DNA of 64,000 nucleotides. Source: Actinophytocola sp036378875. Lineage in GTDB: Bacteria > Actinomycetota > Actinomycetes > Mycobacteriales > Pseudonocardiaceae. The stretch lies in assembly GCF_036378875.1 (NCBI RefSeq), contig NZ_DASUVO010000057.1:1-64000 (forward strand), written 5' to 3'. How positions within the stretch are numbered: position 1 is the stretch's first letter; the number at the start of each line of letters is the position of its first letter. Below, piece by piece: positions 57,396-64,000 of the stretch. Made by a program: the position numbers and the translations under genes. The notes under the pieces were generated by a model that was not told the DNA's origin, made no database searches, and was given only the letters and a program-made list of their open reading frames with translations.

Positions 57396-58070
57396 TCACT
57401 CCACCCGGCTCGCTGCCGGCACCCGGTAGCCGGAGCCGACCACGGTGTCGATGATGCCGGGTTCGCCCAGCTTCTTGCGCAGTGTCATGACGGTCACGCG
57501 CACGGTCGTGGTGAACGGGTCGGCGTGCTCGTCCCACACGCGTTCCAGCAGCTCCTCACTGCTGACCACCGAGCCGCTCGCCGCCAGCAGCACCTCGAGG
57601 ACCCCGAACTCCTTGCGGGTCAGGTCGACCTGCTGGCCGGCGCGGGTGACGGTACGGCGAGCCGGGTCCAGCTCGACGTCGCCGGCCCGCAGCACCGGCG
57701 GGGTGACCGGCGTGGCGCGCCTGGCGAGCGCCCGCACCCTGGCGACGAGCTCGTCGAACGCGAAGGGCTTGGCGAGGTAGTCGTCGGCGCCGAGGGACAG
57801 CCCCTCGACGCGGTCGGCGACCGAACCGCTGGCGGTCAGCATGATGACCCTGGTCAGCTGGCCGGAAGCGACGATCTCGCGGCACAGCTCGTCCCCGGAC
57901 ATGCCAGGCAGGTCCCGGTCGAGCACCACCACGTCGTAACGCGTGACACTCGCCTTCTCGTGGCCCTCGTCGCCGTCCAGGGCGACGTCCACGGCCATGC
58001 CCTCACGACGCAGCCCTCTTGCGATGGCGTCGGCCAGGGGTTCTTCGTCCTCGACGATCAGAATCCGCAC
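57396..58070 (-). CDS. OmpR-family response regulator
   Basis: 224 residues from GTG 58070. Receiver: ILIVEDEEPLADAIARGL, phospho-Asp in VVLDRDLPGMSG, and AKPF. The C-terminal winged helix: LTRKEFGVLEVLLAASGSVV, VRVTVMTLRKKLGEP, VVGSGYRV. Paired with the kinase directly downstream. The frame extends six codons upstream without a better start. The 184 bp upstream (58071-58254) contain short GC-rich inverted repeats but no gene. Confidence 0.93.
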   Translation of the reverse strand: MRILIVEDEEPLADAIARGLRREGMAVDVALDGDEGHEKASVTRYDVVVLDRDLPGMSGDELCREIVASGQLTRVIMLTASGSVADRVEGLSLGADDYLAKPFAFDELVARVRALARRATPVTPPVLRAGDVELDPARRTVTRAGQQVDLTRKEFGVLEVLLAASGSVVSSEELLERVWDEHADPFTTTVRVTVMTLRKKLGEPGIIDTVVGSGYRVPAASRVE

Positions 58071-58254
58071 CCTACAACGGTGCCACAACCCGGGACGGCC
58101 GTGCGGTCAACCCCATGTCACTCTGAGCGGGCCGCCGGCGTCTGGACTGACGAGCACGCAGGCACCCGCGCGACGAAGGAGCCCGGGGGCCTGCGCGCGC
58201 AGGAGGGAAGACGCCGGGTAAAGGCCCGCGAACGCCGAGCGGAGCGAGGCAGTC

Positions 58255-59403
58255 CTACTCCGTCAAGCCTGGGTCGCCCAGTGCGATCTTGCCCGCGTAG
58301 GTGAGCGTGCTCTCCGGGGTGAACGGGTGGAAGGTGCCGGCGCGAACGTCGCGGTAGGCGCGTTCCATGCCCGACTTCCGGAAGAACGACCGGCCGCCCA
58401 TGAGGTCCATGGCCAGGTCGACCACCTCGATCGCGGACAGCACCGCCTGCCGCTTGGCCAGCATGACCGTCGAGACCGTGTGCGGGTCGGCGACGTAGTC
58501 CTCACCAAGATCGGTGACGGCGCCCGTCAGCGACCACCAGGAGGTGCGGAGCTTCGCGTCCATGAGCCCGACCTGACGGTGCACCCGGTCAAGCGCCGCC
58601 AACGGCCGCGGCCCCCGGCTGCCAGCCATCGCCGCGGCGACGGCCCGTTCCGCGGCACCGGCGGCGATGCCGTGATAGGTGGCGCCGACGACCGGCGCGA
58701 AGTGCAGCACCGCGGCCATGAGCGGCGCGCCGAACTCGCCGTAGGGCCGTCTTCCGGTGATCTTGTCGGCGGGCACGAACACGTCCTCCAGCACCACGTC
58801 GTGGCTGGCGGTGCCGCGCATGCCCAGGGTGTCCCAGGTTTCCTCCAGGCGGACGCCCGGGGCGGCGAGGGGCACGCTGAAGTGCAGGACCTCAGCGTCG
58901 CCAAGCACCGCACTCGTGGCGACGACGGTCGCGCCGGGCGACTGGCTGCAGAACACCTTGCGGCCGCTGACAAAGAAGCCGTTGTCCGTGGGCACGGCCG
59001 TCGTGGTGGGCCAGAGCCAGTCGGAGCCGCCGCTGGTCGCGATCACCATGCCCTCGGCGGCCACGCGGCGAAGCACGGCCTCGGCGTCGGGCGCGCCCTT
59101 GCGGTGCCGGTAGACCTGCATGAGCGTCAGGTACAGGTGCATGGCGACGGCGAGCGCGGTGGCGCCGTCGTGACGGGCGAGCGCGGCCTGCGCGTGGCAG
59201 ACCTGCCGCATGGTCGCGCCGAGCCCACCCATCTCGATGGGCACGGCCAGTGCGAGGTAGCCGTGCTCACGCATGGCGGCGTAGGCCTCGGTGACGAACG
59301 TGGCGTCCCGGTCGTGCTCGGCGGCGTGCGCGGCGGCCACCGCGCCGATCCGCTCGGCAAGCTCGACGAAGCGGGTGTCTGTGGCATCAAGTGTGCTGGT
59401 CAT
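58255..59403 (-). CDS. Acyl-CoA-dehydrogenase-fold flavoprotein, probably monooxygenase-type
   Basis: 382 residues from ATG 59403. The fold is that of acyl-CoA dehydrogenases (MREHGYLALAVPIEMGGLGA, IATSGGSDWLWP, GRKVFCSQSPGATVVAT, ETWDTLGMRGTASHDV), but the C-terminus (GGRSFFRKSGMERAYRDVRAGTFHPFTPE) matches the Acyl-CoA_dh_2 type, with His-Pro where dehydrogenases have the catalytic Glu. Relatives such as DszC and HpaH are flavin-dependent monooxygenases needing a flavin reductase, none of which is adjacent. Divergent from an HxlR regulator. Confidence 0.83.
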   Translation of the reverse strand: MTSTLDATDTRFVELAERIGAVAAAHAAEHDRDATFVTEAYAAMREHGYLALAVPIEMGGLGATMRQVCHAQAALARHDGATALAVAMHLYLTLMQVYRHRKGAPDAEAVLRRVAAEGMVIATSGGSDWLWPTTTAVPTDNGFFVSGRKVFCSQSPGATVVATSAVLGDAEVLHFSVPLAAPGVRLEETWDTLGMRGTASHDVVLEDVFVPADKITGRRPYGEFGAPLMAAVLHFAPVVGATYHGIAAGAAERAVAAAMAGSRGPRPLAALDRVHRQVGLMDAKLRTSWWSLTGAVTDLGEDYVADPHTVSTVMLAKRQAVLSAIEVVDLAMDLMGGRSFFRKSGMERAYRDVRAGTFHPFTPESTLTYAGKIALGDPGLTE

Positions 59404-59492
59404 GGAGCTGACGCTAGAAACGCGCGGCATGCCCGAGTAGTGCAGAAACTGAACTGCCCGTAACGGCTCTCGCATGGAGGCGAGTACAGGAC

Positions 59493-60164
59493 ATGAGGAC
59501 GTATGGCCAGTACTGCCCCATCGTGCGGGCCGTCGAGGTACTCGGCGACCGGTGGACACTGCTGATCGTGCGGGACATGCTGGTCGGCGCCACCCGGTTC
59601 AACGAGCTGTCCCGCGGCCTGCCCGGCCTCTCCAGGGCACTGCTGTCGCGCCGCCTCCGGCAACTGGTCCACGCGGGCCTGATCGTCCGCACCGACGACG
59701 GCTACGCACTGACCCGCGCCGGCGAGGACCTGCGCCCACTGGTGTTCGGCCTGGCCGACTGGGGCGCCAGACACGCGTTCGGCGACCCGAAACCCGAGGA
59801 GCTGGACCCGGAAGTGCTGATGTGGTGGATGCACGGCCGGATCGACACCAGCGCACTGGACAAGCGCACGGTGATCCAGGTCGAGATCGCGGACCGCATC
59901 CGCAAGTACTGGCTGGTCCTGGAACCGGGCGACGCGTCCGTCTGCTACACCGACCCAGGCTTCGACATCGACGCCGTACTGGCCGCCGACCTGGCCACCC
60001 TGTACCGAATGTGGGTAGGCGAGATCGAACTACTGGACGCGGTACGCGCGGGCCTCATCGACCTCACCGGTGTGCGCTGGGTCGTCCGCGGCCTACCGAA
60101 CTGGCTACGCCTGAGCCCGGTGGCCCCATCCGTCCGCGCGGCCCAAGAACCCGCGAGACACTGA
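59493..60164 (+). CDS. HxlR-family regulator with C-terminal extension
   Basis: 223 residues. HxlR winged helix: YCPIVRAVEVLGDRWTLLIVRDML with the N-terminal Cys (Cys8), LSRALLSRRLRQLVHAGLI. Residues about 115-205 form an extra alpha/beta domain (VIQVEIADRIRKYWLVLEPG, DPGFDIDAVLAADLATLYRMWVG) that recalls an SCP2-type lipid-binding fold; a hydrophobic ligand may be sensed there. The 89-bp gap to the divergent flavoprotein gene holds a GCAG-8-CTGC repeat and probably both promoters. Confidence 0.85.
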   Translation: MRTYGQYCPIVRAVEVLGDRWTLLIVRDMLVGATRFNELSRGLPGLSRALLSRRLRQLVHAGLIVRTDDGYALTRAGEDLRPLVFGLADWGARHAFGDPKPEELDPEVLMWWMHGRIDTSALDKRTVIQVEIADRIRKYWLVLEPGDASVCYTDPGFDIDAVLAADLATLYRMWVGEIELLDAVRAGLIDLTGVRWVVRGLPNWLRLSPVAPSVRAAQEPARH

Positions 60165-60203
60165 GCCCCCGACCTGCGGAAGGTGCTCCTTGGGGCGATG
60201 CCC

Positions 60204-60248
60204 CGAAAGACGCTTTCCTGTCGTTGAACGTCATCAGCGCGGCTTTCG
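60204..60248. repeat. Palindromic repeat family copy 3, between HxlR and dxs genes
   Basis: CGAAAG (60204-60209) faces CTTTCG (60243-60248). The apex contains GTCGTTGAACGTC, identical to 49755-49767, and the right flank (GAACGCGCCCTTCG) also matches that copy. The stem is more decayed than in copies 1 and 2. It occupies the gap between convergent genes and may add to termination. The remainder of 60165-60348 shows no gene. Confidence 0.7.
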
Positions 60249-60348
60249 AGACATCGACGATGCTCCGAACGCGCCCTTCGAGACTCGCACCCAGCGGGTG
60301 CGATGGGCCGATGGGCCGCGGTGTCGGACGTCTCCTGGTTCTGAGCCG

Positions 60349-62274
60349 TCAGGGCAGTTCGGCCGGGGTCGGGGTCACGTCCGTGCGGGTGGCGATCCAC
60401 TCCGTGATGCGGCGGGACACGTTCTGCGCGGTGATGCCCAGCTGGACGAGCACCTCCGGGCGTGTGCCCTGCACGTGGAACTCCTGTGGCAGACCGACGT
60501 CCCGCAGTGGCACGTCCACGTCCGCGTCTCGGAGTGCGGCGGCCAGTGCCCAGCCGAAGCCGCCGTGGCGGCCGTTGTCCTCGACCGTGACGACCAGGCG
60601 GTGCTCGGCCGCGAGTGTGACCAGTTCGGCGGGGACCGGGGTCACCCAGCGCGGGTCGACGACCGTCACGCCGATGCCCTGGTCGGACAGCCGGTCGGCG
60701 GCCGCCATGCCCAGTTCGGCCAGTGCGCCGACGGTCACCAGCAGCACGTCGCTCTGCTCGTGGGGGGCCGGGCGGCGGAGCACGTCCACGCCACCGAGCC
60801 GTTCCAGGGCCGCGACCTCGCCGCCGACCGAGGCCTTCGGGAAGCGCAGCACGGTCGGGCCGTCCTTCACGGCGACCGCCTCGTTCAGCTCCTCGCGCAA
60901 CGTCACCGCGTCGCGGGGTGCCGCGACGCGGATGCCCGGCACGACACCGAGAAGTGAGAGGTCCCACATGCCGTGGTGGCTCGCGCCGTCGGGACCGGTG
61001 ATGCCGGCGCGGTCCAGGACGACGGTGACCGGCAGGTTGTGCAGCGCGACGTCCATCAGCAGCTGGTCGAACGCCCGGTTGAGGAACGTCGAGTAGATCG
61101 CCACCACCGGGTGCAGGCCGGCCATCGCCATGCCGGCCGCCGACGTGACCGCGTGCTGTTCGGCGATGCCGACGTCGAACCAGCGGTCCGGGTGGGTCTC
61201 GGCGAACTTCGCGAGCCCGGTCGACCGCAGCATGGCCGCGGTGATCGCCACGATGTCCGGCCGCTCGTCGCCGATGCGGGCCAGCTCGTCGGCGAACACG
61301 GAGGTCCACGACGCGGCGCCCTTTGCCGTGGTGAGCTTGCCGGTGACCGGGTCGATCGGGTCGGTCTGGTGCATCTGGTCGACCTCGTCGTTCTCGGCGA
61401 GGGGGTAGCCACGACCCTTGCACGTGGCGACGTGCACGATCACCGGCCCGCCGAACTCCTTCGCCCGGCGCAGGGCGGCGTCCAGCGCGGCGTGGTCGTG
61501 CCCGTCGACCGGCCCGAAGTACTTGAGGCCCAGGTCCTCGAACATCATCTGCGGGGACAGCGCGTCCTTGATGCCGCGCTTGGCCGCGTGCAGGGCCGCG
61601 TACAGCGGCTTTCCGACGACCGGGGTGCCCTGCAGCATGCGCTTGCCGGCCTCGAGCGAACGTTCGTAGCCGGGCGAGAGCCGCAGCGACGCGAGATGGT
61701 CGGCCAGCCCACCGATGGTCGGCGAGTAGGACCGGCCGTTGTCGTTCACGACGACCACCATCGGCCGGTTCCGGCCAGCGGCGATGTTGTTGAGCGCCTC
61801 CCAGCACATACCGCCGGTCAACGCGCCGTCACCGACCACCACGACCACGTGCCGCCGCTCGCCACGCAGCTCGAACGCCTTCGCGAGCCCGTCGGCGTAG
61901 GAGAGGCCGGAGGAGGCGTGGCTGCTCTCGACGAAGTCGTGCTCGCTCTCGGCACGGCTCGGGTAGCCGGACAGCCCGCCGCGCTTCCGCAGCCGGTCGA
62001 AGCCCTCCTGCCGCCCGGTGAGGATCTTGTGCACGTAGGCCTGGTGGCCGACGTCGAAGATCACCGGGTCGTCCGGTGAGTCGAAGACCCGGTGGATCGC
62101 CATGGTCAACTCGACCACCCCGAGGTTCGGCCCCAGGTGACCGCCCGTGGTCGTGACCTTGTCGACGAGGAACTCACGGATCTCGGCCGCCAGCCGCGGT
62201 AGTTGTTCCACGGGAAGCCTTTTCAGGTCCGCCGGGCCGTGCACAGAGCCGAGCAGGGAGTCCTGGTCGGTCAC
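60349..62274 (-). CDS. dxs: 1-deoxy-D-xylulose-5-phosphate synthase
   Basis: 641 residues. TPP motif VGDGALTGGMCWEALNNIA with VVNDNGRSYSPTIGG, the N-terminal GGHLGPNLGVVELT with its His, the transketolase-like GIAEQHAVTSAAGMAMAG, and DRAGITGPDGASHHGMWDL. It condenses pyruvate and glyceraldehyde 3-phosphate, the first step of the MEP isoprenoid pathway. GTG 62274 is the start. It converges on the RNase D side as M. tuberculosis dxs1 (Rv2682c) does, with accessory genes between. Confidence 0.96.
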   Translation of the reverse strand: MTDQDSLLGSVHGPADLKRLPVEQLPRLAAEIREFLVDKVTTTGGHLGPNLGVVELTMAIHRVFDSPDDPVIFDVGHQAYVHKILTGRQEGFDRLRKRGGLSGYPSRAESEHDFVESSHASSGLSYADGLAKAFELRGERRHVVVVVGDGALTGGMCWEALNNIAAGRNRPMVVVVNDNGRSYSPTIGGLADHLASLRLSPGYERSLEAGKRMLQGTPVVGKPLYAALHAAKRGIKDALSPQMMFEDLGLKYFGPVDGHDHAALDAALRRAKEFGGPVIVHVATCKGRGYPLAENDEVDQMHQTDPIDPVTGKLTTAKGAASWTSVFADELARIGDERPDIVAITAAMLRSTGLAKFAETHPDRWFDVGIAEQHAVTSAAGMAMAGLHPVVAIYSTFLNRAFDQLLMDVALHNLPVTVVLDRAGITGPDGASHHGMWDLSLLGVVPGIRVAAPRDAVTLREELNEAVAVKDGPTVLRFPKASVGGEVAALERLGGVDVLRRPAPHEQSDVLLVTVGALAELGMAAADRLSDQGIGVTVVDPRWVTPVPAELVTLAAEHRLVVTVEDNGRHGGFGWALAAALRDADVDVPLRDVGLPQEFHVQGTRPEVLVQLGITAQNVSRRITEWIATRTDVTPTPAELP

Positions 62275-62419
62275 CGCTGGTCACCTCAGTTCTCAGTCGC
62301 GGGACGTCGTGCCGGTTCCCGCCAGTCTACGACCGGCTCAGATCACTCCTCGCGGGCTCCGAGCGACCTTCACGCTGTCGCCTCGCTCCGCGGTTGCTCC
62401 GGTCAGACCAGGGCGGCCC

Positions 62420-62425
62420 TACACT
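62420..62425 (+). promoter_or_regulatory. -10 element for a probable leaderless transcript
   Basis: TACACT ends 7 nt before the GTG at 62433, the distance at which transcription would start at or next to the start codon. The gene has no ribosome site, which fits a leaderless mRNA. No convincing -35 was identified. Confidence 0.45.
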
Positions 62426-62432
62426 CAGGCGG

Positions 62433-64000
62433 GTGCCAGTCGCATTCGACACCACCGGCATGGAACGACACGACGAGCGAACCTGGTTCGATCCGCGAAC
62501 CGGGGACCAAGTCAGTCTGACCTACATCGGTCTGGTGCCCGACATCCCCGCGCCCTTGGACGACCTGCCGCTGCTGCGCAGAAGACTGGCGGAGGAGACG
62601 GCCGAGACGGGCTCGATCATCGAGGCACACGTGGTGTCCCTCGACGGCGAACCGACCCTCTTCCAGCTGATCAAGCTGCCGATCCCCGGCCAGGACACCG
62701 GCCTGGCGTTCATCGCCGCGTTCACCGTGCCGCGCGACCGGTGCAGCGCCGTGCTGCGCGTCCAGTGTGCCGAGGTGCACATGACCGGCCAGCGTGAGTC
62801 GACCGTCGCCGCCCAGGTCGGCTTCGAGAACTGCTTCCCACCGCACCCGTACGCCCCGGACGTGCACGGCCAGCTCCCGTACAACGTCGCGGACGAGGCC
62901 ATGTGGGACCCGCAGTTCCCCGACCACCCGCTGACCAGAGCACGCGTGTGGGCCCAACGGACCCTCGCCACCGCCCGCCTGGACCCCCGGTTCAAGGCGC
63001 TGCCCGCGTTCCAGGTTCCCGCGATGCCAGAACCCGAGGCCAGGCACGCCTCTCCGGCCGAGCCACTCCCCACGCCTGCCCCGGAAGCGTCGCCGCACGA
63101 GCCAGCGGCGACCGACATCGAGCCACCGCTTCCCCACGCCGCGACCTTCGAGCCAGCCGCGCCCACGTACGAGCCACCATCCGACGTCGAGCTGGCCACA
63201 CCCGCGCACGAGACGCGGCCGCCGGCCCACGCGGCACCACCCCGGCCCACCTCACACGAGACACCCGCCCACGACGCGCCAAACGACTTCGAGCTGGCCA
63301 CACCCGCGCACCAGGCGCAGCCGCCAGCCCACACCGCGCCGCCAAGCGACCTCTCCGCATCGCGCGAGGCACCTGCCCACGCCGGGCCGTCCCAACCCTC
63401 GCCGTACTTCGAGCCAGCCGCGCCCGCATACGAGCCGCCAGCGGACTTCGAGCTGGCCACACCCGCATACGACATGCGGCCGCCGGTACCCGCCACCGAC
63501 TTCGCCGCACCACACGAACCCCCGGACCCGATCGAACCAACCGCACCGGCGCCCCAACCCCTGCCGGCACGGCCCTCGCCCAGATCAAGAGCTGACTTCG
63601 CCGAACCGTACGAATCGCGATTCGCTCACCACGAACCAACAGCACCCCCGCTTCCCGAGCCAGCGCACAGCACACCGAGCGACTTCGAGCTAGCGGCCCC
63701 CGCACTCCCAGCGCCGCCGCCACGTCTCGCCGAGCCACCCCGGCCCACACCCAACCTCGCCGAGCCACCGCCGGGAGCACACGCCGCACCAAGCGACGTC
63801 GAACCGCCCGCCCCCCAAGCACCGCGGCCACACCTCGCTCAACCCTCGACCAACCTGGCCGAGCCACCACCAGGAACACACGCCGCACCAGCGACGCCCC
63901 CGGGCACCTACGAACCACCGCCACCGGCACCAACCGAACCAACGACCGCCCACACACCACCAACCGACTTCGAACTGCCCGCCCCCGCCTCCCAAGCACT
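62433..64000 (+). CDS. Large protein with N-terminal globular domain and Pro/Ala-rich repeat tail, 3' end outside window
   Basis: The frame is open from GTG 62433 to the window end (522 codons, incomplete). Residues 1-about 195 are globular: MERHDERTWFDPRTGDQVSL, EAHVVSLDGEPTLFQLIKLP, GLAFIAAFTVPRDRCSAVLRVQCAEVHMTG and PLTRARVWAQRTLATARLDPRF. From about 200 the sequence is Pro/Ala/Glu/His-rich with repeated DFELATPA and AEPP-x-THAAPSD units. There is no signal peptide or TM so far. A gene of unknown function in this place (Rv2683) is known in mycobacteria, but homology is not established here. Confidence 0.75.
   Translation, partial: MPVAFDTTGMERHDERTWFDPRTGDQVSLTYIGLVPDIPAPLDDLPLLRRRLAEETAETGSIIEAHVVSLDGEPTLFQLIKLPIPGQDTGLAFIAAFTVPRDRCSAVLRVQCAEVHMTGQRESTVAAQVGFENCFPPHPYAPDVHGQLPYNVADEAMWDPQFPDHPLTRARVWAQRTLATARLDPRFKALPAFQVPAMPEPEARHASPAEPLPTPAPEASPHEPAATDIEPPLPHAATFEPAAPTYEPPSDVELATPAHETRPPAHAAPPRPTSHETPAHDAPNDFELATPAHQAQPPAHTAPPSDLSASREAPAHAGPSQPSPYFEPAAPAYEPPADFELATPAYDMRPPVPATDFAAPHEPPDPIEPTAPAPQPLPARPSPRSRADFAEPYESRFAHHEPTAPPLPEPAHSTPSDFELAAPALPAPPPRLAEPPRPTPNLAEPPPGAHAAPSDVEPPAPQAPRPHLAQPSTNLAEPPPGTHAAPATPPGTYEPPPPAPTEPTTAHTPPTDFELPAPASQA

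Noticed and set aside
59945..61807. 620-codon minus-strand frame over the HxlR gene and dxs
   Set aside because: Out of frame with dxs and Arg/Gly/Ala-rich; dxs motifs are all in the other frame.

Overview
The window is GC-rich chromosomal DNA (roughly 70% G+C by eye) from an actinomycete, most likely of the Pseudonocardiales (Lentzea/Saccharothrix/Amycolatopsis type). The clues are a conservon (cvn) operon, DUF397 and DUF3000 proteins, a coproporphyrin-dependent heme operon, a SigL-like ECF sigma factor, an iniBAC-like dynamin operon and protocatechuate genes under an IclR regulator. The taxon is inferred from gene content only. No rRNA, tRNA, CRISPR array, insertion sequence or phage gene was recognised.

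Left part (1-22 kb). The 3' end of a conservon (cvnB-C-D plus a GAF gene) converges on an acyl-CoA dehydrogenase across 0.7 kb of short direct repeats. Then a long leftward block (about 13.0 to 4.0 kb) reads as a membrane/extracytoplasmic redox island: a secreted protein, a multi-TM protein, a double-Rieske lipoprotein, an ECF sigma/anti-sigma pair with a SigL-type promoter, a small lipoprotein, a DUF4142 protein, a two-heme membrane protein fused to a 3Fe-4S ferredoxin, and a 1060-residue flavoprotein with about 19 C-terminal DSF-type repeats. Next is an iniBAC-like operon (Gly-rich protein, IniB-N protein, two dynamin-like GTPases), divergent from a membrane-anchored Hsp70-like protein translationally coupled to a LuxR regulator.

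Middle part (22-42 kb). A hydrolase, an MFS pump divergent from an HxlR-peroxiredoxin fusion over a shared palindrome, an ATP-grasp protein and a MerR/deacetylase pair are followed by a 4-hydroxybenzoate/protocatechuate cluster (pobA, IclR regulator, pcaHG, pcaFIJ) that lacks pcaB, pcaC and pcaD/L. Then come a secreted protein with a duplicated domain, a GntR regulator with a threonine-synthase-like enzyme, an aminotransferase, a TetM/OtrA-like GTPase with an enlarged domain IV loop, and a TetR-lactonase operon divergent from a P450.

Right part (42-64 kb). A secreted subtilase and a phosphoesterase lead into the heme operon (hemE, cgoX, chdC, CaiB-type protein). DUF3000, RNase D and dxs match the order I recall for Mycobacterium tuberculosis Rv2676c-Rv2682c, here interrupted by accessory modules: DUF397, dipeptidase, orphan response regulator, DUF72, a two-component system, and a flavin-dependent dehydrogenase/monooxygenase with an HxlR regulator. 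The window ends inside a large Pro/Ala-rich repeat protein.

Genes are densely packed, many with ATGA/GTGA overlaps, and several convergent pairs overlap at their 3' ends. Function calls come from motif reading by eye; no database search was possible.
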